Below are positions 1 through 8,894 of a DNA stretch of 64,000 bases, in pieces. A program made the translations under genes and the position numbers. Position 1 is the stretch's first letter, and each line of letters begins with the position of its first letter. This stretch comes from Roseivirga sp. (GTDB taxonomy: Bacteria > Bacteroidota > Bacteroidia > Cytophagales > Cyclobacteriaceae), in NCBI GenBank assembly GCA_018402485.1, contig JAGYIY010000001.1, positions 714,001 to 778,000 on the forward strand, in the 5' to 3' direction. Under the pieces are notes generated by a model. It saw nothing but the letters and a program-made list of their open reading frames with translations. It had not been told where the DNA came from and searched no databases.

Positions 1-771
1 TTCTATTTCAGGAACAATGGTAATGCTCCGTGCCGCAGCGTAGGCCACCACCTCTTTGATTTCTTCTTGGGTGTAGAAACCGCCATAAGGCTTACCATCC
101 CCTTTGTAAGGGCTAAAATTCTTCTCAAGTATCGTCTCTTTGCGTTGGCTTCCCACTTCCGTCAATTTTGGGTATTGTTTTATTTCTATGCGCCATCCTT
201 GATCCTCTGTCAGGTGCCAATGGAAGGTATTGAGTTTGTATAAGGCCATCAGGTCAATGTACTTTTTAACAAACTCCACAGGGAAAAAATGTCTGCCTAC
301 ATCCAAATGCAAACCTCTCCAAGAAAACCTAGGAGCATCAGAAATACTGAGGTAAGGCAAAACTGCAACATCTTTGCCAACCGGAAGCAACTGAATAAAG
401 CTTTGTACCCCGTAAAAAAAACCTGATGGAGAAGAGGCGCCTATGGTAATGCCCTTGGCGTTGATTTCAAGTGTGTAGGCTTCCTCCGTTAATCCCTGAG
501 TTTGCACAAAATGAATTTCCGCAGCACCTTTACTTACCTCTTGGTTTTCCCAACCACGGTCCGCCATAAAATCGTGCAAAAAAGTAATCGCCATTTTTGC
601 ATTATCTGCACCTGAATGGATGGAAGGGTGACCATTTAATACAAAATGTTGACGGCTCTTAACTTCCATTTGTTGAGGTTCCGGAACAATATGTGGAGCG
701 ATAACATTTGGAGCATCAGGGCTGCATGACCAAAAAATAACAAGTGTAAGTGACCAAAAAATATTTTTCAT
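1..771 (-). CDS. beta-N-acetylhexosaminidase, GH20 (3' end cut by window edge)
   Basis: The frame is open from an ATG at 771 to the left edge, giving 257 N-terminal residues. It starts with a short hydrophobic signal and a cysteine (WSCSPD), suggesting a lipoprotein. An N-terminal GH20b-like domain is followed by the start of the catalytic barrel: a block reading SWRGLHLDVGRHFFPVEF, then NTFHWHLTEDQGWRIEI and, at the edge, IVPEIE. All are hallmark GH20 segments. The catalytic Asp-Glu pair lies further on, outside the window. Family enzymes remove terminal N-acetylglucosamine or N-acetylgalactosamine from glycans, using substrate-assisted catalysis. It is divergent from the asparaginase at 868, whose substrate is the GlcNAc-Asn stub of N-glycans, so the two may work in one glycoprotein-degrading route (inference). 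Confidence 0.93.
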   Translation of the reverse strand, partial: MKNIFWSLTLVIFWSCSPDAPNVIAPHIVPEPQQMEVKSRQHFVLNGHPSIHSGADNAKMAITFLHDFMADRGWENQEVSKGAAEIHFVQTQGLTEEAYTLEINAKGITIGASSPSGFFYGVQSFIQLLPVGKDVAVLPYLSISDAPRFSWRGLHLDVGRHFFPVEFVKKYIDLMALYKLNTFHWHLTEDQGWRIEIKQYPKLTEVGSQRKETILEKNFSPYKGDGKPYGGFYTQEEIKEVVAYAAARSITIVPEIE

Positions 772-867
772 TTGGAAAGATATGCAGAACCAACAAATAT
801 CAAAAGGACTGCCAACTTCAATAGTGGCCAAAAGAGAATTTCCTATATTGAGCACAAAAATTTTGAC

Positions 868-1842
868 ATGAGCAATCGCAGAAAGTTTTTAAAGTCCGGA
901 TTGTATGGAAGTTTGGCTGTGGGTACCGCCAGCCTTTCAAGCCTCTCTTGCAAACCTAATAGACCCGTGGTTAAGCCTGTTGTTATTTCTACTTGGAACC
1001 ATGGCGTAGAAGCTAATCAAGCTGCATGGGAAGTATTATCGGCAAATGGAAAAGCCGTTGATGCTGTGGAACAAGGGGTTAGGGTAACAGAAGCAGATCC
1101 CAATAACAATACAGTGGGCATTGGTGGTTTTCCTGACCGAGATGGTAAAGTTACACTTGATGCCTGCATCATGGACGAAAACGATAATTGTGGCTCCGTG
1201 GCTTTTCTTCAAGACTTCAAGCATCCCATATCGGTTGCCCGAAAGGTTATGGATGACACACCTCATGTAATGTTAGTGGGAGAAGGGGCTAAACAGTTTG
1301 CTTTAGCAAGTGGCTTTAAAGAAGAAAATCTACTTACACCGCAGTCAGAAAAAGCATGGAAAAACTGGTTGAAAAATCAGGACTATCAGCCTATAATCAA
1401 TGTTGAAAACCACGACACAATTGGTATGTTGGCCTTAGATGATAACGGAGACCTATCCGGTGCCTGCACCACCAGCGGGGCTGCTTGGAAAATGCATGGA
1501 CGGGTGGGCGATTCACCCATCATTGGAGCTGGGCTCTTTGTCGACAATGAAATTGGAGCCGCCACCGCTACCGGACTTGGCGAATTTGTAATCAAAATAT
1601 GCGGAGCACATATGATTGTAGAATTGATGCGTCAGGGCTATTCTCCACAGGAAGCATGTGAACAAGCTGTACAGAGGATTGTTAAAAAGTATCCCAAGGA
1701 CTATAAAAACTTACAAGTTGGCTTTTTGGCTTTGAACAAACAAGGTGAATATGGAGCCTTCGCTATCCATGGCGGTTTTAACTATGCCATTAAAACGAAT
1801 GCCACGGATGAATTGGTAGATGCAGGAAATTATTCCAATTAA
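868..1842 (+). CDS. N4-(beta-N-acetylglucosaminyl)-L-asparaginase, Tat-exported
   Basis: This is an Ntn-hydrolase of the glycosylasparaginase family, which splits the GlcNAc-asparagine bond left after glycoprotein breakdown. The start is placed at ATG 868 because the protein then opens with a twin-arginine signal (SNRRKFLKSG) and a hydrophobic stretch. The frame is open upstream to a TTG at 772, but that would bury the signal. The motif NHDTIGMLAL places the expected autocatalytic nucleophile at Thr184, and the C-terminal half contains the GxGE-like segment TGLGEFV. At 324 residues the length fits a full precursor. A cysteine at residue 28 just after the hydrophobic stretch could be a lipid anchor, though the lipobox is poor. 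TatC is encoded at 57771-58607. Confidence 0.93.
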   Translation: MSNRRKFLKSGLYGSLAVGTASLSSLSCKPNRPVVKPVVISTWNHGVEANQAAWEVLSANGKAVDAVEQGVRVTEADPNNNTVGIGGFPDRDGKVTLDACIMDENDNCGSVAFLQDFKHPISVARKVMDDTPHVMLVGEGAKQFALASGFKEENLLTPQSEKAWKNWLKNQDYQPIINVENHDTIGMLALDDNGDLSGACTTSGAAWKMHGRVGDSPIIGAGLFVDNEIGAATATGLGEFVIKICGAHMIVELMRQGYSPQEACEQAVQRIVKKYPKDYKNLQVGFLALNKQGEYGAFAIHGGFNYAIKTNATDELVDAGNYSN

Positions 1843-1990
1843 CGCTCTAGGGGCTGCAATTTACCGTAGGTAAGCGATCTCCACAACCACTCAAAAGGCC
1901 CGTATCGAAAGAAGTAAAGCCATATAACTTGGTATTAAATCAAAAAATAAATAAATATCGAGACAAATGTTTGTGAGGTACAAGCCCACT
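1839..1990 (-). pseudogene. remnant of a DUF418-family membrane protein gene (C-terminal end)
   Basis: Reading the minus strand, the last 31 codons before a stop at 1839-1841 encode YGPFEWLWRSLTYGKLQPL, the characteristic C-terminal signature of DUF418 (YeiB-like) membrane proteins, preceded by WLYFFR. An in-frame stop at 1935-1937 interrupts the frame. Beyond it the same frame still reads hydrophobic residues (SIFIYFLI) for a short way, then nothing recognisable. The 5' boundary given is approximate. The stop codon overlaps the end of the asparaginase gene by a few bases, which suggests a deletion or decay event here. It is unlikely to be expressed as a protein. Confidence 0.6.
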
Positions 1991-2231
1991 GTAGGAGAGA
2001 AAGGAAAGTATTGAATCAAAAGACAAACCCAAAGATTTGATTTGGTTAAATGCTCTTAAGCAATGGAATTAAGGTAGGCTGAGTGTAATGGCAAAAGATT
2101 CGACATTAATAACACTCTACCCAAAACGGCTTAATATCTGGCGACTCGATGAGCGATTGTGGGTTCAACGGAGACAAGCTCTAACCCGTGTTTGACAAGG
2201 TTCAGGGAATCATTTAAAAAAATAAAATGCT
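1991..2231. other. non-coding gap, probably decayed sequence
   Basis: No reading frame, RNA gene, terminator hairpin or repeat could be supported here. It lies immediately upstream (in minus-strand sense) of the DUF418 remnant, so it is most simply the unrecognisable rest of that broken gene. Confidence 0.4.
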
Positions 2232-2567
2232 CTAATACAGTTTTAAATACACGCCGTCGGGATGAAACCCTACTTGAAAAGTCTTTAAATCCTGGCATTT
2301 GCTGTTTTGCGCTTTACCATCTCTCAAATTAAACTGATAGCCATGCAGACTACAAATGATGGCTTGCCCATTTGGATGCAACTGCCCTTGTTTCAGTGGA
2401 TGTTTTTGATGTGGGCACAATGCTTCGAAAGCAAAAAATCCCTCTTTGGTCTTTGCAATAAGTAATTTTTGCTCATTTACCTTAAACTTACGAAGGGCTT
2501 GTTCCTCGAAAAGGGCTTCAAAAGAATGCTTATCATCATAAATTTTTACCTCTTTCATAGCCAACAT
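2232..2567 (-). CDS. Rieske [2Fe-2S] ferredoxin-like protein
   Basis: This 111-residue protein consists of one Rieske domain and no membrane anchor. The cluster ligands are visible as C51-P-H53 (in LCPHQKH) and C72-S-L-H75 (in ICSLHGYQF), with the usual spacing of about 18 residues between the two pairs. It resembles stand-alone cytoplasmic Rieske ferredoxins that pass electrons to oxygenases or similar enzymes. No partner oxygenase is adjacent, so the electron acceptor is unknown. The start may be ATG 2567 or the second ATG three codons in (2558). It is divergently oriented to the TonB receptor gene with a 77-bp gap. Confidence 0.9.
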   Translation of the reverse strand: MLAMKEVKIYDDKHSFEALFEEQALRKFKVNEQKLLIAKTKEGFFAFEALCPHQKHPLKQGQLHPNGQAIICSLHGYQFNLRDGKAQNSKCQDLKTFQVGFHPDGVYLKLY

Positions 2568-2644
2568 TTAATCAATAACAACACCGATTTCGACACTTCC
2601 TCTCTATTTTTCTCATCTTTGTTTCTGCAGAGAGACACACCAAT

Positions 2645-4891
2645 ATGATTAAATTTTTCATAATCTCCTCGTTAATGCTGTTTTGGCCTTTGGTAAATGC
2701 TCAAACACTGTTTGTAAAAGTAGAAAGCCTTAAGCCATTAGCAGGAGCAACGGTATTGATTGCTGAGACCGGCGAAGGAGGAGCTACGGATATTGATGGC
2801 AGAATTACTCTTCAAATTGAACGTCCAGAAAAAGTGGTCATATCGTATGTAGGTTATTCAAGCAGAATTGTCGAAATCTATCCAGGAGAAGAACGCGTTA
2901 TTATTTTGAAGGCACAGGCCATACAACTTAACGAAGTAGCAGTAGACGGCTTTAACCAAAATAGGCCTTTGAACCAACAAGCTGGAAGCATTAGCAAGAT
3001 TAACCCCAAAGTCCTGAACAGTTTCGATCCCTATACTCCTGTCGCAGCCGTAAACACGGTTCCCGGTGTGCGTTTTGAACAAAGGGCAGCAGCCAGTTAT
3101 CGTTTATCCATTAGGGGTAGTTCTGTGCGTAGTCCGTTTGGTATACGAAATGTAAAAGTGTATTGGAACGACATTCCTTTGACCGACCCAGGAGGCAATA
3201 CTTTTCTAAATATGCTAGACATGAACAATATAGGCAGCATGGAAATCATCAAAGGACCCGCCGGCAGTTTATATGGAGCAGGAAATGGAGGTGTTATTAA
3301 AATTAGGAGTACAGCGCTCCAAAATACTGCCAACAGCACGCAGTTGAACAATACCGCAGGTAGTTTTGGTGCTTTTCAGACTCAAATACAACACAATGTG
3401 CTTACCAACAAGCACTCTTCCACACTTAAATATGCTTTTCAGAAAGCTGATGGCTATAGGGATCACAATTCCATGCAAAGGCAAACGGTTGAATGGGATG
3501 GTCTTTTCTTCACAGATGAAAAAAGAACACTTAGCGCCTCTTTATTCTATAGCGATTTGTTTTATGAAATTCCAGGTGGCTTAAATGCAGCACAGGAATT
3601 AGAAAACAGAAAGCAAGCTCGCCCTGGTAGCGAGGAACAAAATGCCTCTATCGATCAACAATTGTTTTTGTTGAAAATGGGCCAAGAATATGTGTTGAAT
3701 AAAAATTTCACAAATAAAACGCATGTTTATCTCACAACAAGACAGTTTGAAAACCCCTTTATTCTTGATTATAAAAAAGACAATGAGCAAGGATTCGGCT
3801 TAAGATCGACCTTTCAACACCAATGGAATGGACAAAATGGGGAGGTGCTTTGGCAGTATGGTGCCGAGTTTCAAATGGCTGATTTTGATGGAAAGAACTT
3901 TGGTAACGTAAATGGGGCCGCCGACACCCTGCGATTTGCAGACAAATTAAATAATCAGCAAACCACTTTTTTTACCCAAGTCCATTGGGCCTTATACCCA
4001 ACACTTTCTGCAACGGTGGGTGCCAGTTATAACCGGGTTTTTTATAACATTGATAGGGTTTTTGATGCCATTTCAGGACAGCCCTCTTCTTTAAGAAAAA
4101 CCTTCAATGGTGTTTTTAGGCCTCGTCTTGCACTCAACAAAAGCTGGACAGATTCCTTTAGCACTCACTTCTCTGTTTCAAGTGGCTTTTCCCCACCCAC
4201 CACAACAGAAGTTCGCACCAATGAGGGCAGTATCAATGAAGCGCTTCAAGCTGAAAAAGGAATAAACTACGAATTGAACCTTCGAGGGAAGGCCTTTCGA
4301 AAAAGGATTTCTTTTGATGTCAGCCTCTTCCATTTCCAGTTAGATGAATCCATTACCACTTTTACCAATTCACAAGGCGTTGTTCTTTTTCGCAATGCAG
4401 GAAAAATTAACCAGTATGGATTGGAAGCTCAGTTACAATGGCAATGGCTGCCTAAGCAAAGCCTTGTCGATTGGTCTTCCCGTTTGAGTTACACCTATCA
4501 CGATTTTAAGTTTGCAACATTTGAAACCGGCAGCGATGACTTCAGTGGAAACGCCTTAACAGGTACTGCTCCACATGTTTTCAATTTATCTTCAGACTTA
4601 AATTTCAATAGTGGCTTTTTCGCGCGCGCCAACTATTATTATTCAGATCGTATTCCTCTCAACGATGAAAATACTGTCTTCTCTGATGGCTTTGGAAATG
4701 TGCACCTTCAATGGGGTTATGCATCATCGGACGAGCGAAAATTTTCTCTTCGCATCTCTATGGGCATTGACAATTTATTGAATGAGAAGTATAGTTTGGG
4801 AAATGATTTAAATGCTTTTGGTCAACGCTTTTTTCAACCTGCTGCCGAGCGAAGCTACTATATAAGCTTGGCGCTGCGCTGGAATCACTAA
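2645..4891 (+). CDS. TonB-dependent outer-membrane receptor
   Basis: This 748-residue protein has a signal peptide ending near NAQT, a carboxypeptidase-regulatory-like beta-sandwich (roughly residues 22-95, with SYVGYSS), a plug domain and a 22-strand-type barrel. The plug shows RLSIRGSSVRSPFGIRN, then IEIIKGPAGSLYGAG-type sequence. The C-terminus is rich in aromatic alternating strands. Such receptors import siderophores, cobalamin, nickel or other ligands using the proton-motive force through TonB. The ligand cannot be told from sequence, and no SusD partner is adjacent, so a polysaccharide-type SusC is less likely. Its stop overlaps the stop of the convergent methyltransferase gene by 4 bp. 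Confidence 0.92.
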   Translation: MIKFFIISSLMLFWPLVNAQTLFVKVESLKPLAGATVLIAETGEGGATDIDGRITLQIERPEKVVISYVGYSSRIVEIYPGEERVIILKAQAIQLNEVAVDGFNQNRPLNQQAGSISKINPKVLNSFDPYTPVAAVNTVPGVRFEQRAAASYRLSIRGSSVRSPFGIRNVKVYWNDIPLTDPGGNTFLNMLDMNNIGSMEIIKGPAGSLYGAGNGGVIKIRSTALQNTANSTQLNNTAGSFGAFQTQIQHNVLTNKHSSTLKYAFQKADGYRDHNSMQRQTVEWDGLFFTDEKRTLSASLFYSDLFYEIPGGLNAAQELENRKQARPGSEEQNASIDQQLFLLKMGQEYVLNKNFTNKTHVYLTTRQFENPFILDYKKDNEQGFGLRSTFQHQWNGQNGEVLWQYGAEFQMADFDGKNFGNVNGAADTLRFADKLNNQQTTFFTQVHWALYPTLSATVGASYNRVFYNIDRVFDAISGQPSSLRKTFNGVFRPRLALNKSWTDSFSTHFSVSSGFSPPTTTEVRTNEGSINEALQAEKGINYELNLRGKAFRKRISFDVSLFHFQLDESITTFTNSQGVVLFRNAGKINQYGLEAQLQWQWLPKQSLVDWSSRLSYTYHDFKFATFETGSDDFSGNALTGTAPHVFNLSSDLNFNSGFFARANYYYSDRIPLNDENTVFSDGFGNVHLQWGYASSDERKFSLRISMGIDNLLNEKYSLGNDLNAFGQRFFQPAAERSYYISLALRWNH

Positions 4892-5589
4892 AAAATTAGC
4901 TGCCATCGAAAAGCCCACTTCCAGCGCAAATAAAAGTCTGTAATCTCTGCCTCCTTTAAAATGTTGCGCCAGTCGCGCTTATCAAAAGCTCGCCTCACCG
5001 AAAGTGGGCCATCATATTTCACCATTGGTGATTTGGAGAAGAGTATAGTGAGTAGGCGAATGGCAAAATACGCTACGGGATGACGGTGCAAGTCATTGAT
5101 GATTACCCCTAATCGTGCCTGTTGTTGAAACTGTTTGAAGATTTGAACCAAATCTTCATCCTTAAAATGATGGGTAAACAAGGTGCATAAAACGATATCA
5201 AATGATTCTTCTTTAAACGACTCTGAAAATATATCCTTTGTTTCAAAAGTAATGCCATCATAGTCTGCTGCATTTATCTGTGCGTATTCAATGATATTCG
5301 GGTTAGCATCAAAACCAATGAGCTTAACAGAAATACGAGATTTTTTTGCCCATTCCGCAATCAAAATGAGCATATCGCCACCTCCACATCCTAAATCTGC
5401 AATGACCAATTCTTTTTGAAGATGCTTCCGCTTGAGCAACTTTTCAATTCCATCGATGGTAACATGGTTACCCCCCAACCATTTATTGATGGTCTCCAAC
5501 TCTCTTAAGGTTTGATCCATCTCTTTCCCCCCGGATGATAAATCATCCATCAGTTCCTCCTGATGTATGCGATTTTTAAACGATATCAC
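4888..5589 (-). CDS. SAM-dependent methyltransferase of the type III PKS cluster
   Basis: This is a class I methyltransferase of 233 residues. Motif I is VIADLGCGGGDML at about residues 62-74, followed by an acidic residue in GFDANPNIIEYA and a post-motif IVLCTLFTHHF. The GTG start overlaps the TGA of the upstream type III polyketide synthase in a GTGA arrangement, so the two are very probably translationally coupled. By analogy with Streptomyces srsB beside srsA, it may O- or C-methylate the aromatic polyketide product. That role is inference: fold and context are seen, the substrate is not. Confidence 0.85.
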   Translation of the reverse strand: MISFKNRIHQEELMDDLSSGGKEMDQTLRELETINKWLGGNHVTIDGIEKLLKRKHLQKELVIADLGCGGGDMLILIAEWAKKSRISVKLIGFDANPNIIEYAQINAADYDGITFETKDIFSESFKEESFDIVLCTLFTHHFKDEDLVQIFKQFQQQARLGVIINDLHRHPVAYFAIRLLTILFSKSPMVKYDGPLSVRRAFDKRDWRNILKEAEITDFYLRWKWAFRWQLIF

Positions 5590-6704
5590 TTTGAGTCATT
5601 TTCAACAATACAAAGAATCGTAGCTTCAAGCGTAAGCCCGGGACCAAAAGCAAGTGCCAGAATTTCTTCATTCTTACTTGTTATTTGAAGGCTTTCCCAT
5701 AATTTTTTTAAAACGAATAAAAGGGTTGGTGAGGACATATTACCATAGTTTCTCAGCACCTCTCTTGCCGCAAAATTTTCTGCTTTTTGGATGTTTAATT
5801 CTTTCTCTATCACTTCTAAGATACGTTTTCCACCCGGATGAATAGCATAGTGCTTTGGATTCAATTTTCTATCTGACAATAAGCGGTCCACCAATTCACC
5901 GATTCCCTCCTGAATAAGATTGGGAACATAAGCACTTAGCTTCATCTCAAAGCCGTGGTTACCAATATTCCAAGCCATTTCTGAAGCTCCTTGAGGGTAA
6001 ATATCATTGTGGAAAGCCTGGGGCTGAAGGATTAATTTATGTTTGGCATCTTGTTTATCATTCGATAGAAGTACGGCTGCTGAACCATCACCAAAAATAG
6101 CATTGGCTAAAAGGTTATCATCATTGCTGTCTTTTTGAAAATGAATGGTGCACAATTCTGTGGCTACCATTAGCACTTTGGCCTTGGGCACTGCTTTACA
6201 AATATGCTGTGCCACTTTCAAGCCATTAAAAGCCGCATAGCAACCCATAAAATTGATAGACGTTCTTTCAATGTTTGTTGATAAGCCCAAAGCATGCACC
6301 AAATCAATATCAAGCCCTGGAGCATACATGCCCGTGCAGCTAATGGTGATCAAATGGGTAAGATCTTGCGGTACCAAATGGGTTTGGGCTAATGCAGCTC
6401 TTGCGGAGGCCACTGACACTCCAATCGCTGTTTCGCGATATTTCTCTGCTCTTTTTGCTGTATCAGGGAAAGGACTTAATGCATCATTATTGGGATAGAA
6501 TTTCCAATCTTTTGAATCTCCCGATTGGTAATCAGAGATAACCGTATGTCTTTTTTGAATACCAGTAGCTCGGTATAAGGCCTGCAGACGCGTTTTTTTC
6601 TCCCCTTCGAGGCCATGGGCTTTTATCATGAAAGACAAAACCTCTTTTTGGTCAATGACATTTGCAGGGTTGGCGGTGCCAATGGATAGAATATTCGGAT
6701 TCAC
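5586..6704 (-). CDS. type III polyketide synthase (chalcone/alkylresorcinol synthase-like)
   Basis: This 372-residue thiolase-fold enzyme has the type III PKS catalytic triad visible: Cys155 in NFMGCYAAFNG, His289 in YAIHPGGKRIL and Asn322 in NYGNMSSPTL. The signature FGPGLTLE lies near residues 353-360. Such homodimeric enzymes extend an acyl-CoA starter with malonyl-CoA and cyclise it to pyrones, resorcinols or chalcone-like products; bacterial relatives often use long fatty acyl starters. The start is a GTG at 6704. It faces the prenyltransferase gene across about 50 bp that must hold both promoters. The product is not predictable from sequence alone. Confidence 0.93.
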   Translation of the reverse strand: MNPNILSIGTANPANVIDQKEVLSFMIKAHGLEGEKKTRLQALYRATGIQKRHTVISDYQSGDSKDWKFYPNNDALSPFPDTAKRAEKYRETAIGVSVASARAALAQTHLVPQDLTHLITISCTGMYAPGLDIDLVHALGLSTNIERTSINFMGCYAAFNGLKVAQHICKAVPKAKVLMVATELCTIHFQKDSNDDNLLANAIFGDGSAAVLLSNDKQDAKHKLILQPQAFHNDIYPQGASEMAWNIGNHGFEMKLSAYVPNLIQEGIGELVDRLLSDRKLNPKHYAIHPGGKRILEVIEKELNIQKAENFAAREVLRNYGNMSSPTLLFVLKKLWESLQITSKNEEILALAFGPGLTLEATILCIVENDSK

Positions 6705-6754
6705 ATGTTATTATAGTCACTTTTGAGCTAAATTGTTCACCAAATGAAAGGTTT

Positions 6755-7660
6755 ATGTTTAAAAAGGCAACTTGGCTCCATCTGCGCATTCCATTTTCTT
6801 ACTTTCTATTGCCCATTTTCTTTTTTGGGGTTTCCCTAAGCCCCAATTTAAGTGAGGCCAACTTATTGGGCCTTTTGATCATCTTACATTTCTTTATTTA
6901 TCCTGCAAGCAATGCTTTCAACAGTTATTTTGATAAGGATGAACAAAGCATCGGTGGGCTTAAAAACCCACCTCCCGTCGACAAAAGTGTATTTTATATC
7001 GCTCAAATCTTTGATGGATTAGGATTGTTATTGGCTTATTTTTTCTTTTCTGACAACCCCACGCTTTGGTTCATGTTGCTGATTTATATCTTGGTATCGC
7101 GTGCTTACAGTCATCCGCTATTGCGCCTAAAAAAATATGCCTGGTTAAGCTGGGGAATCGCAGGGTTTTTCCAAGGGGCATGGGTAGTCGGTTTAACCTA
7201 TATCGGTCTCAATAACTTTCCGATCGATAGCCTTATTAAACCACATGTAGCTATTCCAAGTCTTTTGGCTTCTTTACTGCTTTGGGGGAGTTATCCCATG
7301 ACACAAATTTATCAACATGAAGAAGATTTTGCCAGAGGAGATCAAACGCTATCTATACGACTGGGAAAAACAGGTACTTTTTACTTTACGGCCATTTTTT
7401 TTGCATTAGCCAGCGTTGGTTTTTTTCTCTATTTCAAAAGATTTCATGATCTATTTTACGGTTATGCCTTTCTCATCAGTATGCTTCCAATACTGACTTA
7501 TTTTCTATTCTGGTTTCTGTTGAGCAGAAGGCGTCCCGAAAGTATCAATTACAACTATACCATGGCTTTGAACTGGATCAGTGCAACATGCTTAAATGCA
7601 TTCTTCCTCTATTTCTTCTTACATTCTTCACAAATACTCAATGTTGTCGGGGTCTATTAA
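6755..7660 (+). CDS. UbiA-family prenyltransferase-like membrane protein
   Basis: This 301-residue polytopic membrane protein has the UbiA layout of about eight to nine hydrophobic helices. The first Asp-rich loop reads NAFNSYFDKDEQSIGG, keeping NxxxD but with Gln where the last Asp of the usual NDxxDxxxD is expected. The second loop reads YQHEEDFARGDQTLSIRLG, matching the (D)xEGDRxxGxxTL motif with His in place of the first Asp. UbiA enzymes attach prenyl chains to aromatic acceptors, and context suggests the polyketide phenol is the acceptor. The start is ATG 6755 because upstream codons run into the PKS promoter. Its stop overlaps the FAD oxidoreductase stop by 4 bp. Confidence 0.82.
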   Translation: MFKKATWLHLRIPFSYFLLPIFFFGVSLSPNLSEANLLGLLIILHFFIYPASNAFNSYFDKDEQSIGGLKNPPPVDKSVFYIAQIFDGLGLLLAYFFFSDNPTLWFMLLIYILVSRAYSHPLLRLKKYAWLSWGIAGFFQGAWVVGLTYIGLNNFPIDSLIKPHVAIPSLLASLLLWGSYPMTQIYQHEEDFARGDQTLSIRLGKTGTFYFTAIFFALASVGFFLYFKRFHDLFYGYAFLISMLPILTYFLFWFLLSRRRPESINYNYTMALNWISATCLNAFFLYFFLHSSQILNVVGVY

Positions 7661-8769
7661 AAGGGTTCTCCGTGTGTATTCTTCATCACATTTCTCGCCA
7701 AGAAAGGCACCTGCTGCATCAACCACATGCCTGTATGTGCTCCTAAATTGGTACTGAACAACTTTTGGGTTTGCCGTCCTACCCAAAGGCGCTTTTTAAA
7801 AAGAACATTCCATTCTTGACGATAATCCATTTCCAGAGCGTATCGATTTACTTGATCATTCTTCGTGTGTCGAATGATACATTCTGACAAAATTTTAGCG
7901 GAGTGTATGGCCATGGCCATTCCATTACCACAGAGTGGAGTGATGAGTCCGGCAGCATCTCCTGCCATAAGCATATGATTTTCTATAAGTTGCTTCGGGG
8001 CAAATGAAAATGCGTTGATGACCACCGGTTGATTGAAAAGAAAATCTGAGTTTTCAAAAACGCTCTTCAAATAAGGGTTTTGGCAAAGCACTGCCTGTTC
8101 CATTTCGGATATTCCACCATGTTTTTTAAGGTCCTTACGCCTTCCTAAATAGCATAAATTATACTTGTCGTTTTCTACTGCAGAAAGTCCACAATATCCA
8201 CCTTTAAAATTGTGTAACACAATTTCATTTTTCGGCAAATCTGTTCGAATATGGTACTTCACCCCTATGAAGGGACTTTGAGATTGTGCAAAGGTTCTAT
8301 TCAATTTTTGATCCATGAGGCTTTTTTTTCCAAAGGCACCAATAACGATCGGGCTCTTCAGTTTTTTTCCACTAGAAAGTGTCAATTGAAATGCGTCTTC
8401 CTCAAATTGAACATCCACGACAGCGTTTTGCTCATACACTTGCACACCCATCTGTTTTAACTTTTCCGCTAAAAATGCGTCCCAAACATAACGACTGATT
8501 CCAAAAGCTCCGAGATCTAATGGCATTTCAAGTTTTTGTCCGTTTTGTAAGGTGAGAGTGAAGTGATTGATTTGGCTAGGATTTGCAAATTCAGGGAACA
8601 ACTGATGGTCTTTTAAAAACCTTAAGGTTTCATTGGACACATATTCTCCACAGACGCGATGAAATGGGTATTTCTTTTTCTCGATCAAACAAATTTCATG
8701 TCCCTTTTGAGCCAAAATGTAGGCTGATACCAGGCCTGCTAAACCACCACCAATGATGTTAATTTTCAT
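7657..8769 (-). CDS. FAD-dependent oxidoreductase (geranylgeranyl-reductase/aromatic-hydroxylase type)
   Basis: This 370-residue flavoprotein starts with a dinucleotide-binding motif (IIGGGLAGLVSAYILAQKG) and an acidic strand end in CLIEKKK. It carries the motif HRVCGEYVS near residue 40 and the second FAD motif MAGDAAGLITPLCGNGMAMA near residues 270-290. This architecture is shared by geranylgeranyl reductases and by flavin hydroxylases of phenolic compounds. In Streptomyces the alkylresorcinol cluster includes a flavoprotein hydroxylase (srsC) that makes the quinone, so hydroxylation of the polyketide ring or reduction of a prenyl chain are both plausible. It is convergent with the UbiA-like gene. 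Confidence 0.86.
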   Translation of the reverse strand: MKINIIGGGLAGLVSAYILAQKGHEICLIEKKKYPFHRVCGEYVSNETLRFLKDHQLFPEFANPSQINHFTLTLQNGQKLEMPLDLGAFGISRYVWDAFLAEKLKQMGVQVYEQNAVVDVQFEEDAFQLTLSSGKKLKSPIVIGAFGKKSLMDQKLNRTFAQSQSPFIGVKYHIRTDLPKNEIVLHNFKGGYCGLSAVENDKYNLCYLGRRKDLKKHGGISEMEQAVLCQNPYLKSVFENSDFLFNQPVVINAFSFAPKQLIENHMLMAGDAAGLITPLCGNGMAMAIHSAKILSECIIRHTKNDQVNRYALEMDYRQEWNVLFKKRLWVGRQTQKLFSTNLGAHTGMWLMQQVPFLARNVMKNTHGEPF

Positions 8770-8894
8770 ATTAAGAGACTTTTCATGAGATTTCTAAAAC
8801 CGTTCAAAAGAAAAACAATCGACATCTCAATTATTTGATTTATGTTTAGGTTCAAAATACTGAAATAAATTGAGCAATATTTAACTACATAGAA

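Noticed and set aside
772..867. TTG-initiated extension of the asparaginase gene
   Set aside because: It adds non-conserved residues in front of a clear twin-arginine signal that begins at ATG 868.
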